A stretch of 64,000 bases of DNA from Pseudorhodoferax sp. Leaf274 (GTDB taxonomy: Bacteria; Pseudomonadota; Gammaproteobacteria; Burkholderiales; Burkholderiaceae_C), in assembly GCF_001422445.1 (NCBI RefSeq), contig NZ_LMNA01000023.1, positions 260,362 to 324,361 of the forward strand, written 5' to 3'. Below the pieces are notes generated by a model, which saw only the letters and a program-made list of their open reading frames with translations, did not search any database and was not told where the DNA came from. Shown in pieces: positions 26,063 to 36,287 of the stretch. Positions within the stretch are counted from its first letter, which is position 1, and the number at the start of each line of letters is the position of its first letter. The position numbers were made by a program, and so were the translations under genes.

Positions 26063-27073
26063 ATGACCAAGAGCAAGCCGGCGCCGTTGCGGCCCGAGAC
26101 CGTCATCGGTGGCTACCGGGTCGTGCGCAGGCTCTCGTCGGGTGGCTTCGGCATGGTGTACCTCGCCATCGACGGCGAGGGCAACCATGTGGCGGTCAAG
26201 GAGTACCTGCCGTCCTCGCTCGCTTCGCGCGACCCTGGCGAGACCTTGCCCAAGGTGCCGCCCGAGAAGCTGTCGCTGTACCGCTTGGGCCTCAAGAGCT
26301 TCTTCGAGGAAGGCCGCTCGCTCGCGCAGATCGCGCACCCGTCGGTGGTCAGCGTGCTGAACTTCTTCCGCGAGAACGAGACCGTCTACATGGTCATGAA
26401 CTACCTGGAAGGGGCGACCCTGCAGGACTTCATCATCACCTCGCGCGAGTTGAAGCGGCCCAAGGTATTCCGCGAGTCGACCATCCGCTCGCTGTTCGAC
26501 GAGGTGCTGCGCGGCCTGCGCATCGTGCACCAGCACAAGATGCTGCACCTGGACATCAAGCCGGCCAACATCTTCATCACCGACGACGACAAGGCCGTGC
26601 TGATCGACTTCGGCGCGGCGCGCGAGGTGCTGAACAAGGAAGGCAACTTCATCCGGCCGATGTACACGCCGGGCTTTGCAGCGCCCGAGATGTACCGCCG
26701 CGACGCCACCATGGGGCCGTGGACCGACATCTACGCCATCGGCGCCTGCATCTACGCCTGCATGCTGGGCTTTCCGCCTGCCGAGGCGCCGCAGCGGCTC
26801 GAGAAGGACCGCATCACCATGTCGCTGTCGCGGCTGCGCGGGGTGTACTCCGACAACCTGATCGAGGTGGTCGAGTGGTGCATGGCGCTGGATCCGCTGT
26901 CGCGTCCGCAATCGGTGTTCTCCTTGCAGAAGGAGCTCAGCCGCGAGGGCGAGCGCCGCTACACCAAGCTGTCCGTGGGCGAGAAGATCCGGATGCAGTT
27001 CGACACGCTGGTGTCGGACGGCAAGAAGGGCGGTGCAACGCCCGCCGGGTCGAACGACAAGACCTCTCGATGA
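26063..27073 (+). CDS. Hanks-type serine/threonine protein kinase, non-RD type
   Basis: Cytoplasmic eukaryotic-like kinase of 336 residues without a membrane anchor. Gly loop SSGGFGMVY (about residues 25-33), ATP-anchoring Lys in VAVKEYLP, catalytic loop LHLDIKPANIF with Leu where RD kinases have Arg, and DFG in LIDFGAAR, followed by the PMYTPGFAAPE activation segment. The stop overlaps the phosphatase start (ATGA), so kinase and phosphatase are made together. The module sits between yicC and rph. Targets cannot be inferred. Confidence 0.92.
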   Translation: MTKSKPAPLRPETVIGGYRVVRRLSSGGFGMVYLAIDGEGNHVAVKEYLPSSLASRDPGETLPKVPPEKLSLYRLGLKSFFEEGRSLAQIAHPSVVSVLNFFRENETVYMVMNYLEGATLQDFIITSRELKRPKVFRESTIRSLFDEVLRGLRIVHQHKMLHLDIKPANIFITDDDKAVLIDFGAAREVLNKEGNFIRPMYTPGFAAPEMYRRDATMGPWTDIYAIGACIYACMLGFPPAEAPQRLEKDRITMSLSRLRGVYSDNLIEVVEWCMALDPLSRPQSVFSLQKELSREGERRYTKLSVGEKIRMQFDTLVSDGKKGGATPAGSNDKTSR

Positions 27074-27957
27074 GGTTTTCGGTCTTCCAGGTCAGCCGCC
27101 GCGGTGGCCGGGCGAAGAACGAGGACCGCATGGGCTACTGCTACACGCGGGAGTCCGGCCTGTTCGTGCTGGCGGATGGCATGGGCGGCCATCCCGAGGG
27201 CGAGGCCGCGGCCCAGCTCGCGGTGCAGACGGTCTCGTCGCTGCACCAGCAGCAGGCCACGCCGCAGCTGGCGCAGGCGGGCGATTTCCTGGTGCATGCG
27301 CTGCTGGCGTCGCACCGGCGCATCCTGCGCTACGGCGAAGAGCGTGGCCTGGCCGACAAGCCGCGCACCACGCTGGTGGCCGCCGTGGTGCAGGGCGACA
27401 GCGTGACCTGGGTGCATTGCGGCGATTCGCGGCTGTACCTGGTGCGCGGCGGCGCGTTGCTGGCGCGCACGCGCGACCATTCCTATCTCGAACAGATGCC
27501 GCCCGACATGGCCCGCGCGGGCCGGGTCAGCCGCAATGTGCTGTACACCTGCCTGGGCTCGCCCGTGGCGCCGGAATACCAGGTGACGGGGCCGCTGCCG
27601 CTGCAGCGCGGCGACAAGCTGCTGCTGTGCTCCGATGGCTTGTGGTCCAGCGTGAGCGACGAGCGCATCGTCGCGCAGCTGAGCGCCGCGCCGGTGGCGC
27701 AGGCGGTGCCGGAGCTCGTGGAACAGGCGCTGCGCGCGGCCGGCGAGAGCAGCGACAACGTGACCGCGCTGGCGCTGGAGTGGCAGAACGCCGATGCTTT
27801 CGTCTCCACGCGCGGCCAGGCGGCCGACGCGTTCGCCGCCACGGTGCAGGGCGTGGACCCCAAGGCGGCCGTGCCCGAGCTGGACGAGGCCGCCATCGAC
27901 CGCTCCATCGCCGAGATCAACGAGGCCATCCGCCGCACGGCCGCCCGCCGGATCTGA
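27070..27957 (+). CDS. PP2C-family serine/threonine phosphatase
   Basis: Metal-dependent phosphatase of 295 residues. Motifs: NEDRMGY (first metal region), [33 protein letters not shown] and [10 protein letters not shown]. All the expected metal-binding Asp residues are present. The C-terminal 50 residues are an Ala-rich, acidic tail outside the catalytic fold. It is the natural antagonist of the kinase with which it overlaps. Confidence 0.93.
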   Translation: MRFSVFQVSRRGGRAKNEDRMGYCYTRESGLFVLADGMGGHPEGEAAAQLAVQTVSSLHQQQATPQLAQAGDFLVHALLASHRRILRYGEERGLADKPRTTLVAAVVQGDSVTWVHCGDSRLYLVRGGALLARTRDHSYLEQMPPDMARAGRVSRNVLYTCLGSPVAPEYQVTGPLPLQRGDKLLLCSDGLWSSVSDERIVAQLSAAPVAQAVPELVEQALRAAGESSDNVTALALEWQNADAFVSTRGQAADAFAATVQGVDPKAAVPELDEAAIDRSIAEINEAIRRTAARRI

Positions 27958-28000
27958 CCGTGCGGCGCGCGCGGCCTTCGCGCTTGGCGACAATCGCCCC

Positions 28001-28738
28001 ATGACTGAATTTGCAAGAACCGGCGGCCGTGCCGCCGACCAGCTGCGTCCCGTGCGCATCACCCGTGGCTTCACCGTCCATGCCGAGGGCTCGGTGCTGA
28101 TCGAGTTCGGCCAGACGCGCGTGCTGTGCACGGCCTCGGTCGAGGAGAAGGTGCCGCCGCACAAGAAGGGCAGCGGCGAGGGCTGGGTCACGGCGGAGTA
28201 CGGCATGCTGCCGCGCGCCACCCACACGCGCAGCAGCCGCGAAGCCGCCAAGGGCAAGCAGACCGGCCGCACGCAGGAGATCCAGCGGCTGATCGGCCGC
28301 TCCATGCGCGCGGTGTTCGATCTGAACCGCCTGGGCGAGCGCACCATCCACCTCGATTGCGACGTGCTGCAGGCCGACGGCGGCACGCGCACGGCGGCCA
28401 TCACTGGCGCCTTCGTGGCCGCGCAGGACGCCGTCGGCAAGCTGATGGCCCAGGGCAAGCTGGCTGCCTCGCCCATCGTGCAGCCGGTGGCGGCGGTCTC
28501 CGTCGGCATCGTCCAGGGCACGCCGCTGCTGGACCTCGAATACGTGGAAGACTCTGCCTGCGACACCGACATGAACGTGGTCATGACCGGCGCCGGCCAC
28601 TTCGTCGAGGTGCAGGGCACGGCCGAGGGCGCGGCCTTCACCCGCGCCGAGATGGACCAGCTGCTGCAACTGGCCGACAAGGGCATCCAGGAACTGATCG
28701 CGCTGCAAGCGGCTGCCTTGGCCGCCGTGGCGGGTTGA
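28001..28738 (+). CDS. rph: Ribonuclease PH
   Basis: Phosphate-dependent 3'-5' exoribonuclease that trims tRNA 3' ends; 245 residues, the usual length. Diagnostic segments: [55 protein letters not shown] and [19 protein letters not shown]. Start ATG 28001 follows the phosphatase stop by 43 bases. Followed by rdgB after 8 bases, as is common in beta- and gammaproteobacteria. Confidence 0.97.
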   Translation: MTEFARTGGRAADQLRPVRITRGFTVHAEGSVLIEFGQTRVLCTASVEEKVPPHKKGSGEGWVTAEYGMLPRATHTRSSREAAKGKQTGRTQEIQRLIGRSMRAVFDLNRLGERTIHLDCDVLQADGGTRTAAITGAFVAAQDAVGKLMAQGKLAASPIVQPVAAVSVGIVQGTPLLDLEYVEDSACDTDMNVVMTGAGHFVEVQGTAEGAAFTRAEMDQLLQLADKGIQELIALQAAALAAVAG

Positions 28739-28746
28739 GGCCGGGC

Positions 28747-29346
28747 ATGGACCTGGTCCTCGCGTCCAACAACAAGGGCAAGCTGGCCGAGCTGCAGGCC
28801 CTGTTCGCGCCACTGGGCGTGCACCTGGTGGCCCAGGGAGAACTGGGCGTGCCCGAGGCCGAGGAGCCGTTCCGCACCTTCGTCGAGAACGCGCTGGCCA
28901 AGGCCCGCAATGCCGCCCGCCACACCGGCCTGGCGGCGGTGGCCGACGACGCGGGCCTGTGCGTCGATGCCTTCGGCGGCCTGCCGGGCGTGGACACGGC
29001 CTACTACGCCACGCAGTTCGGCTACGCCAAGGGCGACGACAACAACGTGCGCGCGCTGCTCGAGCAGATGCGCGGCGTGGCCAACCGCCGCGCCGCGCTG
29101 GTCAGCACGCTCGTGGCCGTGCGCAGCCCGGAAGACCCGGAGCCGCTGATCGCCGTTGGCCGCGCGGTGGGGCGCATCACCGAGGCACCGGTGGGCGCGG
29201 GCGGTTTCGGCTTCGACCCGGTGATGTGGATCGAGAGCTTCGGCAAGACCTTCGCCGAGCTGCCGGCCGAGGTGAAGAACGCCAACAGCCACCGCGGCCA
29301 GGCCGCGCGCGAGATGCTGCGCCTCATGCGCGAGCGCTGGTTCTAG
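28747..29346 (+). CDS. rdgB: XTP/dITP pyrophosphatase (RdgB/HAM1)
   Basis: House-cleaning nucleotidase that removes ITP and XTP; 199 residues. N-terminal VLASNNKGKLAEL, the catalytic VADDAGLCVDAFGGLPGVD and the C-terminal GFGFDPV plus SHRGQAAREM are all family signatures. Its stop is immediately followed by the hemW start, so the rph-rdgB-hemW block is one transcription unit. Confidence 0.96.
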   Translation: MDLVLASNNKGKLAELQALFAPLGVHLVAQGELGVPEAEEPFRTFVENALAKARNAARHTGLAAVADDAGLCVDAFGGLPGVDTAYYATQFGYAKGDDNNVRALLEQMRGVANRRAALVSTLVAVRSPEDPEPLIAVGRAVGRITEAPVGAGGFGFDPVMWIESFGKTFAELPAEVKNANSHRGQAAREMLRLMRERWF

Positions 29347-30615
29347 ATGTCCGGCCTGCGCCCGCGCGAACTGACGGCCTACACGCGGCCCGGCCTGCTG
29401 CAGCTGCAGGCCCAGCCGCCGCTGGCGCTGTACCTGCACCTGCCCTGGTGCATCCGCAAGTGCCCCTACTGCGATTTCAACTCGCACGCCGTGCGCGGCG
29501 ACGAGGCGGTGGTGCGCTGGGCCGGTGCCGATGCGCCCGCCGTGACCCAGGTGGCCGCTCCCGCCGAGCTGCCCGAGCAGCGCTACATCGATGCGCTGAT
29601 CGCCGACCTGGAGGCCGCGCTGCCGCTGGTCTGGGGCCGCACCGTGCACAGCATCTTCATCGGCGGCGGCACGCCCAGCCTGTTCTCGCCGCAGGCCATC
29701 GACCGGCTGCTGGGCGACGTGCGTGCGCGGCTGCGGCTGGAGGCCGATTGCGAGATCACGCTGGAGGCCAACCCCGGCACTTTCGAGAAGGACCGTTTCC
29801 GTGCCTACCGCGCGGCCGGCGTCACGCGCCTGTCGGTGGGCGTGCAAAGCTTCGACGATGCGCTGCTGCAGGCCGTGGGCCGCGTGCACGACCGCCGCCA
29901 GGCCATCTCCGCGCTCGAAGAGGCGCGCCAGGCGTTCGACACCTTCAACCTGGACCTGATGTACGCGCTGCCCGGCCAGACGCCCGAGATGCTGGCGCAG
30001 GACCTGGCCACCGCGCTGGCGCTGGCGCCGCCGCACCTGTCGGTCTACCACCTGACCATCGAGCCCAACACCTTCTTCGCCAAGCACCCGCCGGTGCTGC
30101 CCGAGGACGACACTGCCTACGCGATGCTGGACCAGATCACCGAGGCCACGGGCCGCGCGGGCCTGGAGCGCTACGAGGTCTCGGCCTATGCGCGCGCCGG
30201 CCACCGCTGCGTGCACAACCTCAACTACTGGCAGTTCGGCGACTACCTCGGCATCGGCGCCGGCGCGCACAGCAAGCTCAGCTTCGCGCACCGCGTGGTG
30301 CGCCAGGTGCGGCTGCGCGAGCCGGGCCTGTACATGGCGCAGGCCCTGGCCGGCGCCGCGTTGGCGCAGGACGACGACGTGCGCCGCGCCGACCTGCCGT
30401 TCGAGTTCATGCTCAACGCCTTGCGGCTGCGCGAAGGCTTCGCGCTGCAGGACTTCACCGAGCGCACCGGGCTGCCGCTGTCCAGCATTGCGGCGGGGCT
30501 GGCCGAAGGCGAGCGGCGCGGCCTGCTGCTGCGCGACGCCGCGCGCGTGCGGCCCAGCGAGAAGGGGTTCGACTTCCTCAGCGACCTGCAGGAAATCTTC
30601 CTGTCCGGCGCGTAG
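29347..30615 (+). CDS. hemW: Radical SAM heme chaperone HemW (HemN-like)
   Basis: Radical-SAM protein of 422 residues. The iron-sulfur motif CIRKCPYC is at about residues 36-43, within YLHLPWCIRKCPYCDFNSH, followed by SIFIGGGTPSLFS and the C-terminal HemN-like domain (DYLGIGAGAHS). Proteins of this type bind heme and help load it into respiratory enzymes; annotation as coproporphyrinogen III oxidase is a frequent error. It starts right after the rdgB stop. Confidence 0.94.
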   Translation: MSGLRPRELTAYTRPGLLQLQAQPPLALYLHLPWCIRKCPYCDFNSHAVRGDEAVVRWAGADAPAVTQVAAPAELPEQRYIDALIADLEAALPLVWGRTVHSIFIGGGTPSLFSPQAIDRLLGDVRARLRLEADCEITLEANPGTFEKDRFRAYRAAGVTRLSVGVQSFDDALLQAVGRVHDRRQAISALEEARQAFDTFNLDLMYALPGQTPEMLAQDLATALALAPPHLSVYHLTIEPNTFFAKHPPVLPEDDTAYAMLDQITEATGRAGLERYEVSAYARAGHRCVHNLNYWQFGDYLGIGAGAHSKLSFAHRVVRQVRLREPGLYMAQALAGAALAQDDDVRRADLPFEFMLNALRLREGFALQDFTERTGLPLSSIAAGLAEGERRGLLLRDAARVRPSEKGFDFLSDLQEIFLSGA

Positions 30616-30642
30616 CGCCTTTCACTTCACCGGAGTACATCC

Positions 30643-31440
30643 ATGGATCTGCAGTTGACCGGCCAGCATGTCTTGATCACGGGCGGCAGCAAGGGCATCG
30701 GCCTGGCCTGCGCCCAGGCCTTCCTGCGCGAGGGCGCGCGCGTGAGCCTGGTCTCGCGCGATGCCGGCAACCTGGAGCGCGCCGCGATGGATCTGCGGGC
30801 CGACTTCGCCGATGCCGCCACGCGCGTGCAGACGCATGCCGCGGACCTGCGCGATGCGGCTGCGGCGCTGGCCGCGCTCGACGCCATCGAGCAGCAGGCC
30901 GGCGCCGTGCAGGTGCTCGTGAATTCTGCGGGGGCTGCAAAGCGCACGCCGCCCGACGAACTCACGCCGCAGGCCTGGCACGACGCCATGGACGCCAAGT
31001 ACTTCAGCTACATCCACATGCTGGACCCGCTGGTCAAGCGCATGGCCGAGCGCGGCGGCGGCGCCATCGTCAACGTGGTCGGTGCGGGCGGCAAGGTGGC
31101 CAGCCCCATCCACATGCCGGGCGGCGCGGCCAATGCGGCGCTGATGCTGGTCTCGGCCGGCATGGCGGCGGCCTACGCCGCGCGTGGCGTGCGCGTGAAT
31201 GCGGTGAACCCCGGGCTCACGCTCACGGAAAGGCTCAAGGAGGGGATGGCGGCCGATGCGCGGCTGCAGGGCATCGACACGGACGAGGCCTTGCGCCGTG
31301 CCACTGCGCGCCTGCCGCTGGGCCGCATCGCCGAGCCGGCCGAGATCGCGGATGCGGTGCTGTTCCTGGCATCGGCACGCGCCAGCTACATCACAGGCGC
31401 GATCCTGGCCATGGACGGCGCCGTGACGCCGATGATCTGA
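30643..31440 (+). CDS. SDR-fold protein lacking the YxxxK active site
   Basis: Rossmann-fold protein of 265 residues with a normal nucleotide-binding GGSKGIG (about residues 14-20) and NSAG segment, ending in a standard AILAMDGAVTPMI. Where classical SDRs have Tyr-x-x-x-Lys, this one reads HMPGGAANAALML, so both catalytic residues appear to be replaced (Gly and Asn). It may use other residues or bind a cofactor without the usual chemistry. Located 27 bases after hemW. No pathway context. Confidence 0.85.
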   Translation: MDLQLTGQHVLITGGSKGIGLACAQAFLREGARVSLVSRDAGNLERAAMDLRADFADAATRVQTHAADLRDAAAALAALDAIEQQAGAVQVLVNSAGAAKRTPPDELTPQAWHDAMDAKYFSYIHMLDPLVKRMAERGGGAIVNVVGAGGKVASPIHMPGGAANAALMLVSAGMAAAYAARGVRVNAVNPGLTLTERLKEGMAADARLQGIDTDEALRRATARLPLGRIAEPAEIADAVLFLASARASYITGAILAMDGAVTPMI

Positions 31441-31446
31441 CGCAGG

Positions 31447-32304
31447 CTAATGCTGCGCGCGCCGCAGCGCAGACACGCGGTCGGCGATGACGGCCGTGTC
31501 CTGCGCCTCGTCGGCGCAGACCAGGTATTTCTCCAGGTCCAGCACGGCCTCGTCGGTGTTGCCCAGGTCGGCATGCGTCAGGCCGCGGTCGCGGTACTCG
31601 GACCAGGCCTCGGGCAGCAACACCACGAGCCGGTTCTGCACCGCCAGCAGGCGCTGCGCGTCCGACTGGCTGCGGTGGATTTCCTTCAGGTTGCGCAGCA
31701 TGCGCGCCAGGATGTCGCGCGGCTTGGCCGACTGCAGGTACAGGCCCAGCGGCACGTCGAAGTCTTCGCCATGCTCGGCCTGTTGCTGCTGCTTGTAGGG
31801 CGCCAGGCGCTCGACCAGTTCCTCGCGGCTCAGCGACTGGCCGACGAAGGGGTCGATCACCACCTGGCCCTTGGGCAGGTTGACCTTGACCAGGAAGTGG
31901 CCCGGGAAGTTGATGCCGCGCACCTGCAGGTGCAGGCCCTGGGCCAGTTCCATCCACAGCACGGCCAGCGAGATCGGGATGCCCATGCGCGTGCGCAGCA
32001 CGGCGTTGAGGTAGCTGTTGTCGGGGTCGTAGTAGTTGTTGACGTTGCCGCCGAAACCCAGCTCGCGGTAGAAGAACTGGTTCAGCATGCGCAGGCGGTG
32101 CAGCGGCGGCGCGTCGGCCGCCAGGCGGCGCTGCAGGCGCGCCTGCAGCTGGTCCATGTCGCCCAGCACCTGGTGCACGTCCAGCTCGGGATACTCGTCC
32201 TGGGCCAGGCTGGCACAGGCTTCGAGCAGCGGGAACTGCTCATCGCTCTGGACCAGGGTGGCGAAATAGTCCAGCGGTGTCGGGATCGAATAGCGGGGCG
32301 GCAT
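31447..32304 (-). CDS. SirB1-family transglutaminase-like/TPR protein
   Basis: Cytoplasmic protein of 285 residues. The first two-thirds match the SirB1 domain: LGFGGNVNNYYDPDNSYLNAVLRTRMGIPISLAVLWMELA and GINFPGHFLVKV, with PGHF carrying the position of the transglutaminase-like His. The C-terminus has tetratricopeptide character (YRDRGLTHADLGNTDEAVLDLEKYL). ATG 32304 gives the family start. Function is not established. Confidence 0.85.
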   Translation of the reverse strand: MPPRYSIPTPLDYFATLVQSDEQFPLLEACASLAQDEYPELDVHQVLGDMDQLQARLQRRLAADAPPLHRLRMLNQFFYRELGFGGNVNNYYDPDNSYLNAVLRTRMGIPISLAVLWMELAQGLHLQVRGINFPGHFLVKVNLPKGQVVIDPFVGQSLSREELVERLAPYKQQQQAEHGEDFDVPLGLYLQSAKPRDILARMLRNLKEIHRSQSDAQRLLAVQNRLVVLLPEAWSEYRDRGLTHADLGNTDEAVLDLEKYLVCADEAQDTAVIADRVSALRRAQH

Positions 32305-32356
32305 CGGTTCTTTGTAATGGACGGGCCAGGGCGCGTCAAGCCAGGGCCGGATGGCC

Positions 32357-33925
<1,569 letters not shown>

Positions 33926-33987
33926 CGGCGCGAGTGTAGCCAGCGGGCAGGGCGGCGCCTGCGTGGCAAGCCGGGACCTGACCGCGC

Positions 33988-33996
33988 TGCTATACT
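33988..33996 (+). promoter_or_regulatory. Extended -10 promoter for rpsT
   Basis: TGC-TATACT, an extended -10 (TGn) followed by a near-consensus hexamer, ends 47 bases before the rpsT ATG. No good -35 is visible at the right distance, which is normal for extended -10 promoters. Confidence 0.6.
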
Positions 33997-34043
33997 GGCG
34001 GGCTTTGCTGGCAACATCCTCAAGCCCTTAAGGAATACATACC

Positions 34044-34349
34044 ATGGCAACCAAGCCCAAGAAGAAGAACCCGCGCCTGGCGTCGGGCCGCAAGCGCGTC
34101 CGCCAGGACGTCAAGATCAACGCCGCAAACACCTCGCTGCGTTCCAAGTACCGCACTTTCGTCAAGAACGTCGAGAAGGCCGTTGCCTCCGGCGACAAGG
34201 CGAAGGCCACCGAACTGTTCGGCAAGATGCAATCCGTGGTCGACACCGTCGCCGACAAGGGCATCTTCCACAAGAACAAGGCCGCGCGCGACAAGAGCCG
34301 CCTGGCCGCCAAGGTCAAGGCCCTGGCCACTGCCCCGGCCGCAGCCTAA
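34044..34349 (+). CDS. rpsT: 30S ribosomal protein S20
   Basis: Small basic 16S-rRNA-binding protein of 101 residues, with the characteristic opening [20 protein letters not shown] and helices [19 protein letters not shown] and [20 protein letters not shown]. It has an Ala-rich tail that is slightly longer than in enterobacteria. The upstream extended -10 and the downstream terminator make it a single-gene unit. Confidence 0.97.
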   Translation: MATKPKKKNPRLASGRKRVRQDVKINAANTSLRSKYRTFVKNVEKAVASGDKAKATELFGKMQSVVDTVADKGIFHKNKAARDKSRLAAKVKALATAPAAA

Positions 34350-34365
34350 ACTAGCCAACCCGCCC

Positions 34366-34383
34366 GGGTTGCACGTGCAACCC
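34366..34383. repeat. 18-bp perfect palindrome after rpsT
   Basis: GGGTTGCACGTGCAACCC, flanked on both sides by CCCGCC. It lies 17 bases after the rpsT stop and 38 bases before the true terminator. It has no T-run, so it is more likely an mRNA-stabilising hairpin or a protein site. Confidence 0.55.
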
Positions 34384-34421
34384 GCCGTTTGACCGGGTGC
34401 GCTGCCAGCAAAGAAAAAGAG

Positions 34422-34444
34422 AAACCGCCTTCGGGCGGTTTTTT
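34422..34444 (+). terminator. Rho-independent terminator of rpsT
   Basis: Stem AAACCGCC (34422-34429) and GGCGGTTT (34434-34441) with a stable TTCG tetraloop and a six-base T-run. An A-rich stretch precedes it, so it may also serve the convergent DUF3579 gene. Confidence 0.9.
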
Positions 34445-34481
34445 CTTGGGCCATCGATCGCGGCTGTCGGACCGCGTGCGT

Positions 34482-34799
34482 TCAGCGCTTGGGCGGCTCC
34501 GGCACCAGGCAGGCCTGTGCCACCTGCAGTTCGTTGTCGCGCGCGAAGTTCATCGCGAAGTCCCAGGCCATCACGTCGTAGTCGCGCAGGTCGTGGTGCA
34601 CGATCACGCACTTGACGCCGTTCACCGTGGTCGGAACGCACCACGGCGAGTAGCCCAGGTGGCTGCCCGGCTGTGGCCCGCCTGGCCGGAACTGGCTCAG
34701 CACCCCGGCCAGCCGCTCGGCCCAGTCGCTGGGGCGGAAGGTCCTGCCGTCGTGGGTGATGCCCTGGATGAAGACTTCCTTGGACGGGGGCGGGGTCAT
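34482..34799 (-). CDS. DUF3579 domain protein
   Basis: Cytoplasmic protein of 105 residues. The segments EVFIQGITHDGRTFRPSDWAERL, GYSPWCVPTTVNGVKCVIV and RDYDVMAWDFAMNFARDNEL are the conserved core of this betaproteobacterial family. ATG 34799 gives the usual family start; an upstream ATG at 34877 would add 26 residues and is less likely. Function unknown; position next to argD is conserved in Comamonadaceae, to my knowledge. Confidence 0.85.
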   Translation of the reverse strand: MTPPPSKEVFIQGITHDGRTFRPSDWAERLAGVLSQFRPGGPQPGSHLGYSPWCVPTTVNGVKCVIVHHDLRDYDVMAWDFAMNFARDNELQVAQACLVPEPPKR

Positions 34800-34946
34800 C
34801 TGATCGGATTGGTGGAGAAGAAGGCGCTGGGGCGCGGCATTGCGCAGAATTTGCAGCAAGAACGGTGCCGTTGTCATGCTGCGGTGCACCAGAGTTTAGC
34901 CGAGCCGCCTGTCTTGGCCTTGTCGCCGGGCGCATGGCTGTGATGC

Positions 34947-34985
34947 GCAATTGTCAAAAAAGCGAGCAATTGCAGCCCCTAGAAT
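34947..34985 (+). promoter_or_regulatory. Candidate promoter/operator of argD-argF
   Basis: An inverted pair, GCAATTG at 34947-34953 and CAATTGC at 34967-34973, with an A-rich centre, directly precedes a -10-like TAGAAT at 34980-34985. The best -35 (TTGTCA at 34951) is 23 bases away, which is too far, so the assignment is uncertain. The interval 34800-35078 has nothing else that I can identify. Confidence 0.35.
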
Positions 34986-35078
34986 CGCCGTTCAGCGGAC
35001 TCCGGTGATATGCCGACGAGGCGCCGGTCTTGCTGAATCCCCCGTGTTCCGCCCCCTGTTCCTGGAGAGATCAGCACC

Positions 35079-36287
35079 ATGACCGCTGCCGTAGAGCCCA
35101 CTTCCCCCCACGTCATGAACACCTACGGCCGCGTGCCGATTGCGCTGTCGCATGGCCAGGGCGTGCGCGTGTGGGACACCAATGGCAAGCAGTACATCGA
35201 TGCGCTGGGCGGCATCGCCGTCAACACGCTGGGCCACAACCACCCCAAGCTGGTGCCGGCGCTGCAGGACCAGATCACCAAGATCATCCACAGCTCCAAC
35301 TACTACCACGTGCCCGGCCAGGAGAAGCTCGCGGCCAAGCTGACCGAGCTGGCCGGCATGACCAACGCCTTCTTCTGCTGCACGGGCCTGGAAGCCAACG
35401 AGGCCGCCATCAAGCTGGCGCGCAAGTTCGGCCACGACAAGGGCATCGACAAGCCCGAGATCGTCGTCTACGAGAAGGCCTTCCATGGCCGCAGCATCGC
35501 CACGCTCTCGGCCACCGGCAACACCAAGGTGCAGCAGGGCTTCGGCCCGCTGGTCGAGGGCTTCATCCGCGTGCCGCTCAACGACATCGCCGCGCTCAAG
35601 GCCAAGACCGAAGGCAATCCCAACGTGGTCGCCGTGTTCTTCGAGACCATCCAGGGCGAGGGCGGCGTGAACCCGATGCGCGTCGAATACCTGCAGCAGG
35701 TGCGCCAGCTCTGCGACGAACGCGACTGGCTGCTCATGATCGACGAGGTGCAATGCGGCATGGGCCGCACCGGCAAGTGGTTCGCGCACCAGTGGGCCGG
35801 CATCGTGCCCGACGTGATGCCGCTGGCCAAGGGCCTGGGCTCGGGCGTGCCCATCGGCGCCGTGGTGGCCGGCCCCAAGGCCGCCGGCATCTTCGGCCCC
35901 GGCAACCACGGCACCACCTTCGGCGGCAACCCGCTGGCCATGCGCGCGGGCATCGAGACCATCCGCATCATGGAAGAAGAGGGCTTGCTGGAGAACGCCG
36001 CCAAGGTCGGCGCGCATCTCAAGCAATCGCTGCTGCAGGCCTTCGAGGGGCTCGACGGCTTCAAGGAGATCCGCGGCCAGGGCCTCATGCTCGGCGTGGA
36101 ACTCACCCGGCCCTGCGGCGTGCTCACCGCGCGCGCGGCCGAGCGGGGCCTGCTGCTCAGCGTGACGGCCGATTCGGTGATCCGCATGGTGCCTTCGCTG
36201 ATCCTGTCGCAGGCCGAGGCCGACGAGATCGTCGGCATCCTCGTGCCGCTGGTGAAAGAGTTCCTGGCCGAGCCGGTGGCTGCATGA
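35079..36287 (+). CDS. argD: Acetylornithine aminotransferase (PLP-dependent)
   Basis: Class III aminotransferase of 402 residues. Conserved pieces: NTYGRVPIALSHGQGVRVWD, DALGGIAVNTLGHNHP, CTGLEANEAAIKLAR, LLMIDEVQCGMGRTGKWFA and the PLP-binding Lys in PLAKGLGSGVP. The overlap with argF (ATGA) supports an arginine-biosynthesis role: converting N-acetylglutamate semialdehyde to N-acetylornithine. Related ornithine or GABA aminotransferases look alike, hence slight caution. Confidence 0.92.
   Translation: MTAAVEPTSPHVMNTYGRVPIALSHGQGVRVWDTNGKQYIDALGGIAVNTLGHNHPKLVPALQDQITKIIHSSNYYHVPGQEKLAAKLTELAGMTNAFFCCTGLEANEAAIKLARKFGHDKGIDKPEIVVYEKAFHGRSIATLSATGNTKVQQGFGPLVEGFIRVPLNDIAALKAKTEGNPNVVAVFFETIQGEGGVNPMRVEYLQQVRQLCDERDWLLMIDEVQCGMGRTGKWFAHQWAGIVPDVMPLAKGLGSGVPIGAVVAGPKAAGIFGPGNHGTTFGGNPLAMRAGIETIRIMEEEGLLENAAKVGAHLKQSLLQAFEGLDGFKEIRGQGLMLGVELTRPCGVLTARAAERGLLLSVTADSVIRMVPSLILSQAEADEIVGILVPLVKEFLAEPVAA

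Noticed and set aside
26959-30291. A 1110-codon minus-strand open frame antisense to PP2C, rph, rdgB and hemW
   Set aside because: Composition is a His/Gln/Arg-rich shadow of high-GC genes on the other strand; the plus-strand proteins are clear family members.
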